NCBI RefSeq assembly: GCF_026725475.1
Contig: NZ_CP109965.1
Location: 2,418,001 to 2,482,000, forward strand
DNA: 64,000 nt
Direction of reading: 5' to 3'
Source of the DNA: Catenovulum adriaticum
GTDB taxonomy: Bacteria > Pseudomonadota > Gammaproteobacteria > Enterobacterales > Alteromonadaceae
A program made the translations under genes and the position numbers. The notes under the pieces were generated by a model. The model did no database searches and had not been told where the DNA came from. It saw only the letters and a list, made by a program, of their open reading frames with translations. Shown piece after piece: positions 23,076 through 33,000 of the stretch; position 1 is the stretch's first letter; each line of letters begins with the position of its first letter.

Positions 23076-23828
23076 ACCAAATACCTTTTTAAGTAAGTCT
23101 GTGGTGCGCTCTGAGGGGTTTTCACGAATAGCGGCTTCTTCTTTGGCAATATAGTGGAAAATCCCTTCCATGCCTTTATTAACAACATGCTCACTAATAT
23201 CTGTCTTAACTTTACTCACAAAAGGTAAATCTTTATATTCACCAATTAGCTTATCTAGCGCTTGAACTGCGCCCACTTGAGCTATGGTATCATCCACTAT
23301 AGGCTTCATTTCAGCGCTTAATTGAGCTGACATTTTTTGTTTAAAAAACTGGGTCGCTGAGTCTTTTTCACCTTCATAAATATCTCTCACATCATTAAAA
23401 CTCATTTCTTGAATCGCTTGAACAAATAATGCTTTTGCTTTAGGTGTAGCAGCTTCTGCCGCACGATTGAGCTTAAGCTCCAAATCGTCCGCTAAATACC
23501 CCATTCCAACTTTATCTAATACTGATTGTACTTTTTGCAACTCACTGGGAAGCGGTATATGAATTTGTGGATCCGCATTAAAACCATCGGTTTGCCCCAG
23601 TTGACTCACCACTTTTTCTGAACCAATTTTCAGTGCCTGTTTAAATGCATCTGCAATTTCACTCACTGCTAAGTTTGATTGACCTGAAGCTTCAGTAGAC
23701 GATTCGCTAGTGTCACTCGATTGTTTAAGAAAATCAGTAGCTTTATCCCACCAGCTATCAGCCAATGCTTGAGTAGAAAAAACGGATGCTACGGCTATAG
23801 CTAATAAAGAACGTTTATAAAATTTCAT
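23070..23828 (-). CDS. DUF4197-family exported protein
   Basis: A 252-residue protein with signal peptide MKFYKRSLLAIAVASVFSTQ, cleaved after ALA. The mature part begins DSWWDKATDFLKQ and carries the DUF4197 pattern: AFKQALKIGSEKVVSQLGQT, DPQIHIPLPSELQKVQSVLD, and a C-terminal half with FFKQKMSAQLSAEMKPIVDD and GIFHYIAKEEAAIRENPS. It is all-helical and periplasmic; its function is not known. The start at 23828 was chosen over an in-frame one at 23990 because the signal peptide and an AAGGA site (CAAGGAATTGAA) fit there. A Ser/Thr/Glu-rich linker (residues about 38-52) follows the first helix. Confidence 0.88.
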   Translation of the reverse strand: MKFYKRSLLAIAVASVFSTQALADSWWDKATDFLKQSSDTSESSTEASGQSNLAVSEIADAFKQALKIGSEKVVSQLGQTDGFNADPQIHIPLPSELQKVQSVLDKVGMGYLADDLELKLNRAAEAATPKAKALFVQAIQEMSFNDVRDIYEGEKDSATQFFKQKMSAQLSAEMKPIVDDTIAQVGAVQALDKLIGEYKDLPFVSKVKTDISEHVVNKGMEGIFHYIAKEEAAIRENPSERTTDLLKKVFGL

Positions 23829-23970
23829 TTCAATTCCTTGAGTTATCATCTTTATGAAAGAAGGGATAATCAATAAACTAACGTGCAACTTAGATAGTGG
23901 CAAGCGATAAAACGAAGAAGTATTAATAAATTTCAATTGAGCTGGTAGCGGGCGCCACTCATACTGTGTA

Positions 23971-24019
23971 AAGATAACAAAGCGCATCAAGTCAATAACT
24001 CAATGTGCTTTGTTATCTT
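23971..24019 (-). terminator. Long inverted repeat after the small RHH operon
   Basis: AAGATAACAAAGCGCAT (23971-23987) pairs with ATGTGCTTTGTTATCTT (24003-24019) with one mismatch and a 15-base loop. It lies just beyond the stop of the Lys-rich gene and could end its transcript, though no strong U tract follows. Confidence 0.5.
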
Positions 24020-24047
24020 GCATCTTGCAATATTAAGCTCTAAAACA

Positions 24048-24158
24048 CTATTTAGCTTTTTTTAGCTGTTTTTTTAACTTTTTAAGTTTGCTTTCTTGTT
24101 TAGCGATTTTAGCTTTACGAGACTTAATTTCTTTTTTAATTGATTTTACTTTAGCCAT
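24048..24158 (-). CDS. 36-residue Lys-rich basic protein
   Basis: A very small gene with a strong ribosome site (AAGGAGG, six bases before ATG). The protein, starting MAKVKSIKKEIKSRKAKIAK and ending KKLKKQLKKAK, is about 45 percent lysine, with heptad-like spacing, so it is probably one basic helix that binds nucleic acid or an acidic partner. A longer in-frame reading to 24335 overlaps the RHH gene in another frame and has no such start site. It lies 64 bases downstream of the RHH gene, likely in one transcript. No family known to me. Confidence 0.6.
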   Translation of the reverse strand: MAKVKSIKKEIKSRKAKIAKQESKLKKLKKQLKKAK

Positions 24159-24222
24159 ATTGGCCTCCTTGATGATATTGGCAAAATTGCCGTTAAGCAA
24201 AGCAAAAAAATCTAATTCTACT

Positions 24223-24393
24223 TCAATTAGATTGCTTTTGCTTTGCACTAAAATCTTTGATGAATTGTCTAATTTCACGGGCTGCTGAAGTATCAAGTGC
24301 TTCACACAACTCAATAAACTCTCGCCTGTCTTCATCGTTAATTCGAATAATCAGCTGGCTATCTTTTTTCTTTTTTACCTTGGTTTTAACCAT
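24223..24393 (-). CDS. 56-residue ribbon-helix-helix DNA-binding protein
   Basis: ORF from ATG 24393, beginning MVKTKVKKKKDSQLIIRIND, then EDRREFIELCEALDTSAARE and IRQFIKDF. A beta strand with alternating residues (SQLIIRI) followed by two helices is the Arc/MetJ-type RHH fold, with a basic N-terminal arm. Such proteins are repressors, antitoxins or plasmid copy regulators. An inverted repeat upstream (24423-24459) may be its operator. The second gene downstream is the tiny Lys-rich protein; no classical toxin is present. An IS1634-type element lies upstream, so this may be a relic of a mobile element. Confidence 0.65.
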   Translation of the reverse strand: MVKTKVKKKKDSQLIIRINDEDRREFIELCEALDTSAAREIRQFIKDFSAKQKQSN

Positions 24394-24422
24394 TTATATT
24401 ACCAACCTAATCATTTAACTTA

Positions 24423-24459
24423 GTATAGTGTATATACAACATATAGCCAATGACTATAC
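24423..24459. promoter_or_regulatory. Candidate operator of the RHH gene
   Basis: GTATAGT (24423-24429) and ACTATAC (24453-24459) form an inverted repeat with a 23-base spacer, embedded in TATA-rich DNA (GTATATAC, CAGTATAT) 30-66 bases upstream of the ATG. This is where an autorepressor would bind. Confidence 0.4.
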
Positions 24460-24632
24460 AGTATATTTTATTTAAACGCCACCGAATTGCTCAGCGAGCA
24501 TAAACGTAAGTTTGATTTAGACTAATAGAAAGCGTCCTCACGCAATATCAAAATTGCTTTTAGGTTCAACGAAATATAAATTTAACGCAGTAAGATTACC
24601 AAGCTTTTGTAGCGCAAGTGATAAAACCGATC

Positions 24633-26374
24633 TTCCGCACCACTTTTAGGAATAAATTTTCTGGTAATGATAACCTAAGCAATCAATGATCGTGTGATTG
24701 CGATCCTCAAGATTAGCAACGATCTCAGTGTCTTGGTTGATATACATGATGGTGATCCCTTGAAAGCATTGGAACACCCAGCGAGCGGTGGGTTTCTGAT
24801 GGGGTTTGTATTTCATATCCGGGAAGTACTGCTCTTGCTCTACAAGTTGTTTGCGGATCTGATGCTCCAAGGCTGCATATACCATTAAACAGACCGTCAT
24901 CACCATTAATAACGCTTCTATTCGTTCTGGCTTTTTCAAGAAAATGGCGTTGGTTAAAAAGTCTGGGCTCTTCAGAAAGCGGAAGCCTTTTTCTACTGAT
25001 TGCTGTGATTTATACGTGCTGAGCATTTTATCCATGGTTAACGCTTCACTCATGTCATTGCTGGCAATGATAAACAGCCCCAATTGTTCCAATGCCGCTT
25101 GGCGTCGAGCCAGTGGAGTAAATAAACGCCCTGTAATTTGGTAATCAATCCGTATCGGGTTTTCATTTTTTTTAGGTCGCCCTTTTCCGGCAAATACGGG
25201 GACTTTTTCAACTTGCCCTTCAACATCACAGAGTATTTGTTTCTTTTTCCATTCCTCCAATGACTTTTGTGCATCACCTTCGCAAGCAAATATTTTTTGA
25301 CTGAGTTGTTTAAAGCTTTTACGTGCTTGCTCTGCTTGTTTGTGCATGCGCTTACTTAACGTATGTGTTTCGCGTTTAGCAGCTTGCTCACTGCGTACTA
25401 GCAACCACTTTTGCTTTACGCCACCATATTCACATTCATGAAACACGCCTTCGTAGCCTGAAGATAAAGGCGTAAAACTTAAAGTCGGAGCTAATTTGAT
25501 GAGCGTTTTAGCTTCTTTGAGTGTTTGAGGGACACGCGTGATAAATAGTTGATTGATTTGCTGTAAATGAGAAAGGGATTCTTGAACATATAAAGCAGCA
25601 TCCCCCACCAAGTAGCGACAGCGTTGTGCTGCCTTTAAGCTATTCACATGGGCTTTAACTATCTTTTTAAACCCATCCATATCATTGCAGTTGCCACTGG
25701 CGGGTTTCATATAAACCGGAATGCCGGATTGATTTTCACAGATGAGGTTTAAAACCACTTGGTTTAAGTCGGGGCGGTGGTCGCGAGAATACCCTTTGGC
25801 AATGTGGATAGTATTAACATCATCATCCACATCGTTTGATTGACCATCATAATGGAAGCTAGTGGAGTCTAAATGTAGTGATTCTCCGCCCAGACCAAGG
25901 TGACTAACAACCGTTTCGCCGAGATCTTGGTATAAACTGGATACACCAAATTCATACAGCTTGTCTAAACATCGACCTAACGCATCATCATTGATTTGCT
26001 CAGCCTTGACGCCTTCACCAATTAAGCGCTCAAGTGGCTTATCTTTAAAGTACTCACTGTACATGTGTAGCGTTCGGCCAGTAAACCCCAAGCCATTTAT
26101 CACCATAGCCAAAACCAGTTGGCCAAAGCTTAAAGTACGATCGTTTGATTGACCGAGTTTACGGTCAATTAAGTCGACCAATTGGATTTCATGACAAAAA
26201 CCAGCCACCAAGCCGTGATGTTCAAGTGTTTTAGTAAAAGGGTTAGGCATTGTGATCACCACTCTCAAAAGAGAGTAATAGATCAAGATCTGGGATCTAG
26301 GTCAAGTCTTTTTTTAAATAATACGATCAACTGAATAAAAAAACACCAAGATTAATTAAAAACTAGGTGCGGAA
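24633..26374 (-). mobile_element. IS1634-type insertion sequence (IS4 superfamily)
   Basis: Terminal inverted repeats TTCCGCACC (24633-24641) and GGTGCGGAA (26366-26374), extended by imperfect TTTT/AAAA pairs, enclose a single transposase gene. Length is about 1.74 kb. No clean target duplication could be seen, so the ends may be off by a few bases. Confidence 0.75.
24646..26250 (-). CDS. IS1634-family transposase
   Basis: About 534 residues from ATG 26250 (MPNPFTKTLEHHGLVAGF); an in-frame start at 26286 is possible. The IS4-type DDE domain is recognisable: LHLDSTSFHYDG (first Asp), YLVGDAALYVQES (second Asp), and C-terminal YKSQQSVEKGFRFLKSPDF holding the Y(x)nE(x)6K signature of the IS4 superfamily. 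A long charged insertion (about 290-380) separates them, typical of IS1634 members. The N-terminus has LSFGQLVLAMVINGLGFTGR, a family hallmark. No disruption seen, so it may be active. It ends 13 bases from the left inverted repeat. Confidence 0.9.
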   Translation of the reverse strand: MPNPFTKTLEHHGLVAGFCHEIQLVDLIDRKLGQSNDRTLSFGQLVLAMVINGLGFTGRTLHMYSEYFKDKPLERLIGEGVKAEQINDDALGRCLDKLYEFGVSSLYQDLGETVVSHLGLGGESLHLDSTSFHYDGQSNDVDDDVNTIHIAKGYSRDHRPDLNQVVLNLICENQSGIPVYMKPASGNCNDMDGFKKIVKAHVNSLKAAQRCRYLVGDAALYVQESLSHLQQINQLFITRVPQTLKEAKTLIKLAPTLSFTPLSSGYEGVFHECEYGGVKQKWLLVRSEQAAKRETHTLSKRMHKQAEQARKSFKQLSQKIFACEGDAQKSLEEWKKKQILCDVEGQVEKVPVFAGKGRPKKNENPIRIDYQITGRLFTPLARRQAALEQLGLFIIASNDMSEALTMDKMLSTYKSQQSVEKGFRFLKSPDFLTNAIFLKKPERIEALLMVMTVCLMVYAALEHQIRKQLVEQEQYFPDMKYKPHQKPTARWVFQCFQGITIMYINQDTEIVANLEDRNHTIIDCLGYHYQKIYS

Positions 26375-26744
26375 TGACGGATAAAAGGTAAACACCAGAT
26401 AAGAAAGAAATACAGGCGTGATTAAAGACATGGTCATTACCCGTATGTATTCGTTGGCAGGAAACGAGGTGGATTCTAACGAGATTTTTTCTGCACGGAC
26501 AAGGCAAATTCACATGTTAAAAGCTAGCCTATTGCAGGAGAATTTAACGCAGTTCCCGTGAAAAAGACCGTTTGAAACATATTCACTAAACCGAGTTGAG
26601 ATTAATTATATTGTATTTACTGACCATTAGAATTAATTCAAGGTGGCAAAGTAGGATATTGCATGAATCGCAAACCAAGCGTCCATAATCATCAGAACAA
26701 GCTTAAGGCCTGTTAATCTGATCTAATCTGCACTCAGGTAAAAA
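26375..26744. other. Intergenic, IS1634 flank to tRNA-Arg
   Basis: No recognised gene. A short open stretch on the + strand (about 26430-26558, including SLAGNEVDSNEIFSARTRQI) may be a fragment of a gene cut by the IS. The 47-base dispersed repeat at 26556-26602 lies here. Confidence 0.4.
26556..26602 (+). repeat. 47-bp dispersed repeat, copy A
   Basis: CCGTGAAAAAGACCGTTTGA and the following ACATATTCACTAAACCGAGT recur at 40726-40773 with only a few substitutions. Both copies are non-coding. Confidence 0.85.
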
Positions 26745-26819
26745 TGGCGTCCCCACCAGGAATCGAACCTGGATCTAAAACTTAGGAGGTTCTTGTTTTA
26801 TCCATTAAACTACAGGGAC
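26745..26819 (-). tRNA. tRNA-Arg (anticodon CCT)
   Basis: Minus strand: acceptor GTCCCTG pairs with TGGGGAC; anticodon stem AGAAC/GTTTT around loop CTCCTAA, anticodon CCT (reads AGG); T loop GGTTCGATTCC; discriminator G and encoded CCA. Full cloverleaf, 75 bases. Confidence 0.96.
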
Positions 26820-26918
26820 TTAACAATAAATATACCAAGTATAGATACAAATGTGTAGCCAATATAGCTCAATGATCAACCACTTAAGCTTACATTTGTT
26901 ATTTATATACTTATATAC

Positions 26919-26949
26919 AAAAACAGAGCGCTCATTGCGCTCTGTTTTT
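26919..26949. terminator. Bidirectional terminator after ugd
   Basis: AAAAACAGAGCGC pairs with GCGCTCTGTTTTT around a five-base loop; A and T tracts on both sides let it work in both directions. It lies between the ugd stop and tRNA-Arg. Confidence 0.9.
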
Positions 26950-26988
26950 AGTGTTTATTTATTATTTAGTAATAACTAAAACTTCAGT

Positions 26989-28155
26989 TTAGTCTGAACC
27001 GAATAAATCTCGGGTATAAACTTTTTCGGCAACATCTTCTAACGACTCAGCCATTCGGTTTGAAACGATAACATCCGACATGGCTTTAAACTCGGCTAAA
27101 TCTTTAATTACTTTTGAGTTAAAAAAGTCATCTTCTTCAAGCACAGGTTCGTAAATAACCACCTCAATCCCTTTGGCTTTAATACGTTTCATAATCCCTT
27201 GAATAGATGACGCTCTAAAGTTATCAGAGCCAGCTTTCATAATTAATCGATAAATCCCTACCACTTTAGGGTTTCGGTTAATGATAGAGTCTGCGACAAA
27301 GTCTTTGCGTGTGGTATTTGCATCCACAATTGCACCAATAATATTGTTAGGTACTTGATTGTAGTTAGCTAATAATTGCTTGGTGTCTTTAGGCAAGCAA
27401 TAACCACCATAACCAAACGAAGGGTTATTATAATGGTTGCCGATTCTAGGATCTAAACTCACACCCTCAATGATTTGACGGCTATCTAACCCATGCACTT
27501 CTGCGTAGGTATCTAGCTCATTAAAGTATGATACACGCATTGCAAGATACGTATTAGAGAATAGTTTTACAGCTTCAGCTTCGGTTGAGTTAGTAAATAA
27601 AACCTCAACGTCTTCTTTTATTGCGCCTTGCGCTAACAAACTAGCAAATACTTTAGCTCGCTCTGAACGCTCACCAACAATAATACGAGACGGATATAAG
27701 TTATCGTACAAAGCTTTACCTTCACGTAAAAATTCAGGCGAAAATAAAATGTTATTTGACCCTGTTTCTTCACTAATTTGTTGAGTATAGCCAACAGGAA
27801 CCGTCGATTTAATAATCATGGTCGCATTAGGGTTAATTCGCATTACATCTTTAATTACAGCTTCAACAGAGCGCGTATTAAAATAGTTAGTTTGCGGATC
27901 ATAGTCTGTTGGGGTCGCGATAATCACAAATTCAGCATCTGTGTACGCTTCTTCCGGATTGAGTGTAGCTCTAAAATTTAACGGTTCATTCGCTAAATAT
28001 TGTTCAATATATTCATCTTCAATGGGTGATTTTTTGTTGTTTAATAAATCAACTTTTTCAGCCACTATATCAACTGCAACCACTTCATTGTGTTGTGCCA
28101 ATAATACCGCATTTGAAATCCCCACATAGCCAGTACCCGCTACTGCGATTTTCAT
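26989..28155 (-). CDS. ugd: UDP-glucose 6-dehydrogenase
   Basis: A 388-residue enzyme of the short bacterial type. It oxidises UDP-glucose to UDP-glucuronate with two NAD+ for capsule, exopolysaccharide or LPS. N-terminal Rossmann motif MKIAVAGTGYVGISNAVLLA; STVPVGYT; substrate part with SPEFLREGKALYDNLYPSRI; catalytic Cys in FGYGGYCLPKDTKQL; C-terminal Rossmann-like domain with YEPVLEEDDFF. Length and order are as in E. coli Ugd. It lies 145 bases downstream of manC on the same strand, giving two sugar-nucleotide genes together, probably part of polysaccharide supply; no glycosyltransferases are in view. Confidence 0.95.
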   Translation of the reverse strand: MKIAVAGTGYVGISNAVLLAQHNEVVAVDIVAEKVDLLNNKKSPIEDEYIEQYLANEPLNFRATLNPEEAYTDAEFVIIATPTDYDPQTNYFNTRSVEAVIKDVMRINPNATMIIKSTVPVGYTQQISEETGSNNILFSPEFLREGKALYDNLYPSRIIVGERSERAKVFASLLAQGAIKEDVEVLFTNSTEAEAVKLFSNTYLAMRVSYFNELDTYAEVHGLDSRQIIEGVSLDPRIGNHYNNPSFGYGGYCLPKDTKQLLANYNQVPNNIIGAIVDANTTRKDFVADSIINRNPKVVGIYRLIMKAGSDNFRASSIQGIMKRIKAKGIEVVIYEPVLEEDDFFNSKVIKDLAEFKAMSDVIVSNRMAESLEDVAEKVYTRDLFGSD

Positions 28156-28300
28156 CCTGTTCTCCTACCTATTTTTTAGTGCGCTTTAGGGGTCGCCCCT
28201 GCGCTTCATTTTTGCCAAACAGATTATTTTATTTAGTTTGCATTTTTATAAAAGTGATTCATAAAAAGGAATAACTAAACACTCAACAACCTTAAAAATT

Positions 28301-29704
28301 TTAAGTTCGGCCGTATCTATCTTCAAACCGGACAATGTCATCTTCGCCCAAGTAAGACCCCGACTGTACTTCAATTAACTCTAAATCAACCTTGCCTGGA
28401 TTTTCTAATGCATGAATAACGCCAACTGGAATATAAGTTGATTGGTTTTCGGTTAATAACAGCTCTTTCTCGCCGTTCGTCACTTTTGCGGTGCCTGATA
28501 CAACCACCCAATGTTCCGCTCTATGATGATGCATTTGCACAGATAATTTTGCACCCGGCTTAACCGTAATCCGTTTAACTTGGTATCGAGCGCCATGATC
28601 TATAGAGTCATATTTACCCCACGGACGATAAACTTCGCGATGAAACATAAATTCACTACGTGATTCCGCTTTAAGCTTTTCAACCACTTTTTTTACATCT
28701 TGAACTTTGTCCTTTGAGGCAACCATAACGGCATCTTTGGTATCGACGATAACCAAATCATCAACCCCAACCGTTGCAATTAAACGCTCTCCACTTTGGA
28801 TAAGACAATTATTAGTATCATGCGTAATACAATCGCCTTTGATTGCATTTCCATTGTCGTCCTTTTCGTTCACTTCCCACAGAGCTGACCAAGAACCAAC
28901 ATCATTCCAGCCTGCATCTAAAGGCACTACGACAGCTGCATCCGTTTTTTCCATAACAGCATAATCAATTGAATCGTCTGGGCAAGCTTCAAATGCAGCT
29001 TTGTCGACACGGACAAAATCTAAGTCGTTTGAAGTATTTCCAATGGCTTTTTTACAAGCTGCTAAAATATCGGGTTGATATTTTTCAAGCTCAGTTAAAT
29101 AACGACTGGCTTTAAACATAAACATGCCACTATTCCAATAGTATTCTCCACTGTTTAAATATTCGGTGGCGGTTGTTAAATTTGGCTTTTCAACAAAACT
29201 ATCTACTTTAAAAGCGTCGTTGTATGCTGAACCTCGCTTAATGTAACCATAACCTGTTTCTGCATGAGTAGGTACTATCCCAAAAGTGACCATGGCATCG
29301 TTTTGGGCTAACACTTGCGCTTGCTCTATCGCGGTTAAAAAAGCTTTTTGATCTTGAATAACATGATCCGCTGCTAGTATTAATAATAAAGGATCCTCCC
29401 CGTCTGCTATCGCTTGCAGTGCTGCCAATGCAATGGCTGGCGCTGTATTGCGGCCAACTGGCTCTAAAACGACAGGACACTCTAAAGCTTTAATCGCTCT
29501 AAGCTGCTCTGCAACCATAAAACGCGAGTCTTCATTGCAAATGACTAAAGGAGCCAAATGCTCTGCGCCTTTCAAGCGTAAAACCGTTTCTTGCAACATC
29601 GTATTATCACTGGCAAGGGGTAAATATTGCTTGGGGTAAGCTGAACGAGATAAAGGCCACAATCGAGAGCCAGTACCACCAGCCATAATAACGGGTATAA
29701 ACAT
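28301..29704 (-). CDS. manC: Mannose-1-phosphate guanylyltransferase / mannose-6-phosphate isomerase
   Basis: A 467-residue bifunctional type II enzyme. The N-terminal nucleotidyltransferase part has MAGGTGSRLWPLSRSAYPKQ, the GTP-binding signature, and FVEKPN; it makes GDP-mannose. The C-terminal cupin isomerase domain (about 345-467) has RPWGKYDSIDHGARYQVKRI, QMHHHRAEHWVVVSG with metal-binding His residues, and IPVGVIHALENPG. Full length. GDP-mannose feeds exopolysaccharide, O-antigen or fucose pathways. Same strand as ugd. An inverted repeat at 29762-29799 lies in its leader. Confidence 0.95.
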   Translation of the reverse strand: MFIPVIMAGGTGSRLWPLSRSAYPKQYLPLASDNTMLQETVLRLKGAEHLAPLVICNEDSRFMVAEQLRAIKALECPVVLEPVGRNTAPAIALAALQAIADGEDPLLLILAADHVIQDQKAFLTAIEQAQVLAQNDAMVTFGIVPTHAETGYGYIKRGSAYNDAFKVDSFVEKPNLTTATEYLNSGEYYWNSGMFMFKASRYLTELEKYQPDILAACKKAIGNTSNDLDFVRVDKAAFEACPDDSIDYAVMEKTDAAVVVPLDAGWNDVGSWSALWEVNEKDDNGNAIKGDCITHDTNNCLIQSGERLIATVGVDDLVIVDTKDAVMVASKDKVQDVKKVVEKLKAESRSEFMFHREVYRPWGKYDSIDHGARYQVKRITVKPGAKLSVQMHHHRAEHWVVVSGTAKVTNGEKELLLTENQSTYIPVGVIHALENPGKVDLELIEVQSGSYLGEDDIVRFEDRYGRT

Positions 29705-30087
29705 AAACGGGGATCCTTGTTATATTTTTAGTTAAGCTCAACTTAGAATAAGCGGTTTATACCAAAACAAGCTAAAGATTCTAGCTCAAACTGTTTTGGC
29801 ATATAACATCATCTACATAAAATGTTGTATTTTCATGTCTAATAGGCGATTTTTTTGCGAAAAAGGCAACTTTGCCAAAGAAACGCTACTAGGTATGTAT
29901 TATCCTGAGTTGAAATTAGTTATCAACTCAAAAATATTATCACTAAATAAATAGTGGAGTAAGCCATTTACCTAGGTAAAGCTTAAATATGTTAATTGGT
30001 GCGAGTTTTTAAGGGTCAATACCCTTTAATGATATTTTTAATGATTTAAGCCAGTAAACACTGGCTTAAATCATACACAACGTTTAT
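29705..30087. other. Intergenic upstream of manC
   Basis: No gene in about 380 bases. It holds a leader hairpin, CCAAAACA (29762-29769) with TGTTTTGG (29792-29799), and the terminator of the RND operon at 30041-30074. Confidence 0.5.
30041..30074. terminator. Terminator hairpin after the RND operon
   Basis: ATGATTTAAGCCAGT and ACTGGCTTAAATCAT are perfect 15-base complements with a four-base loop, 14 bases past the RND permease stop. Confidence 0.75.
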
Positions 30088-33000
30088 TTAAGATGCAGCT
30101 TTACCCGCTAAACGAGATTTCAATTGCGTAATATCGTTTAATAACAAATAAAGCGATGGTACTAAAACCAACGTTATTACAGTTGAAAACAAAATACCAA
30201 ATGCTAACGAAATCGCCATCGGTATCACAATTTGGGCTTGCAAGCTCGTTTCTAAAACTATCGGTATTAAGCCAAAAAATGTTGTTAACGAAGTTAATAA
30301 AATGGCTCGAAAACGTTCTGTTCCAGCTTGCACCACTGCGTCTTTGATTGCCAATCCTCGTTCGCGAGCTCGGTTAACAAAATCGACCATAATGAGCGAG
30401 TCGTTCACCACCACCCCAGCTAAAGCAATTATCCCAAACATAGATAAAATACTCATTGCAAGACCAAAAATCACATGCCCGATAACCGCGCCTACAATCC
30501 CAAATGGAATCACAGACATAATAATTAACGGCTGTGAATAAGATTTAAGCGGTATGGCCATAAGTGCATAAATCACAACTAATGCAAATAAAAAGCCAAT
30601 AGCTAGACTCGCCATTGCATCTTTTTCTTCTTTTGAAGCACCGGTTAGCTCAAAACTCACCTCAGGGTACTTTGTTAAAATGTCAGGTATCACTTGCTCG
30701 GCAATTTCTGCTGCCACTTTTCCAGGTTCTATCAAGGCTTTGTCTGCTTTTGCGGTAACACTAATTGAACGCTGGTAGTCTATACGTTGAATAGTGGCGT
30801 AACCTTCGCCTATTTCATATTCAGCCACAGATGAAAACGGAACTTGCGCACCACTAGGAACCCGGATCCACATGTTTTCAAGATTCGATATCGAGGTGCG
30901 TTCTGCTTTAGGGTAACGCACCATAACTTTAATCTCTTCTTCGTCACGTTGAATGCGTTGAGCCTCTGCCCCGTAAAATGCTAATCTAACCTGTCGAGCC
31001 AAATCTAGTAAAGTTAACCCTTGAGCTTGAGCCTCTGGTTTAATGCTAAGTTTAATTTCATCTTTACCACCGCTAAATGAATCATCTACGTCGTAAACGC
31101 CTTGGTAACCTTTTAAAATTTCCTTTAATTCACTCGCCGCCGCATCAATTTGAGCTAAATCATCGCTTCTAAATAAAAACGCTAAATCAGCGCCTGCACC
31201 GCCTTGAATCGAGCCGGAAAAATTGACAGAACGAACACCTGGCATTTCGCCAAACGCATCTCGCCAACGGTTTGCAGCTTCAAAACCATTAATAGGTCTG
31301 GTTTCTGATCGGTCAAGTTCAGCCCAAATCATGCCAGAGGTTTGCCCAGTATTAAAAGCCATTGAGTTACCCAGTAACGATTCACCACTTTGGGTTTGTA
31401 CCTTTTGATCAACCTGATATAAGGCTTTTTCTAACTCACCTATGGTTTTATTAGTCAGTTCGGCTGAAGTACCATCTTCCATGGTTAATGAAACCTGAAC
31501 ATAGTCGCTTGGTAAATTAGGGAAGAAAACAAAACGAACCACGCCCGACCCAATCAGTCCACCTACAACAATCAACACCCCAACAAAAGCAGCCAGTGTG
31601 CTATATCTAAATGTTAAACATAAGTGCAAAAAAGGCCGATAAAAATGCTCAATAAAATGATTTAATTTTTTATCTACTTTTTTTCTAAAGCGCGGCAGCC
31701 ACATACTTTCGGTTTTGGCTGTTACTTTAATGCCCACCAAATGCGAAGGTAAAATCCATTTAGATTCAACCAGAGAAAATGCCAAACACAACATAACGAC
31801 AACCCCAATCGAACTCCAAATGGGTGATGAAGGTCCTGAAACCATTAGCATAGGCGCAAACGCAACTATAGTGGTTAATACCCCAAAAGTAGCCGGCATA
31901 GCAACCCGTTGAGCACCACGAATAACAGTTTCAATGCTAGATCCATGCGCTTGAGTGGTGGCATGGACACTTTCACCAATGATAATAGCGTCATCCACGA
32001 CTATCCCTAATACTAATATAAAGGCAAAAAGACTAATCATATTGATACTAACGCCGGTTGCTGGCATCATCGCCAGCGCACCTAAAAAGCTAACAAATAA
32101 ACCAACAATCACCCAAATCGCCAAACGGAAGCGCAAAAATAATGACAAAATAATAAATACTAATGCGGCCCCCATCATCATATTATTAAGCATTAAATCT
32201 AAGCGGCCTTGCAAATAATAAGAGCTATCACCCCACATTTTTAACTTAACAACGCTGGGCAATGTTTGTTGCTTATCTTGAATAAATTGCTTTACCGTTT
32301 TTGCGATTTGTAAATCATTTTGCTCGCCTACTGATTTTACCTGAATGCCAATACTATCGAGCTGGTTAAACCGTGAGTAACTTTCATACTCCACAAATCC
32401 ATCCCGTATATTAGCGATGTCACTCAGATATAACCGGCTGCCGTCTGGGTTTGTTTTTAATACAATTTTAGCAAAGTCATCAGCGTAATAGGCCTGTCCT
32501 GTAGTCCGCAATAAAATATCACCATTTTCGGTTTTAATTGAGCCGCCTGGTAAATTAACTGAACTTTTTTGAATTTGCTCTGAAACATAAGATAAACTTA
32601 AATTATGTTCTCTTAGTATGGTTTCTGGGACCTCTACTGAAATTTCATAAGCCCTCGCGCCAACTACTTCCGCTGCGCTAACCCCGGGTAAAAGTACAAT
32701 TTCATCACGAATAGAATTAGCGTATTCTTTCATCGTTCGTTCAGACATATCACCGTAAACTTGCACCCATAACACTGCTTGCTCTGGTTTAACGCGGTAA
32801 ACGACTGGTTTTTCAGTATTTTCGGGCAAGCGTGGTATCGCATCAACCTGTACTTTCACTTCGTTTAATAACTCTAGAACATCATAATTATATGCAACTT
32901 CAATGGTTACAGAACCCATTCCTTCATTTGAAGTAGAGGTTATTTTTTTAATACCTTCGATGCGTTTAACAGCATCTTCAATTTTTAATACAACCCCTTC

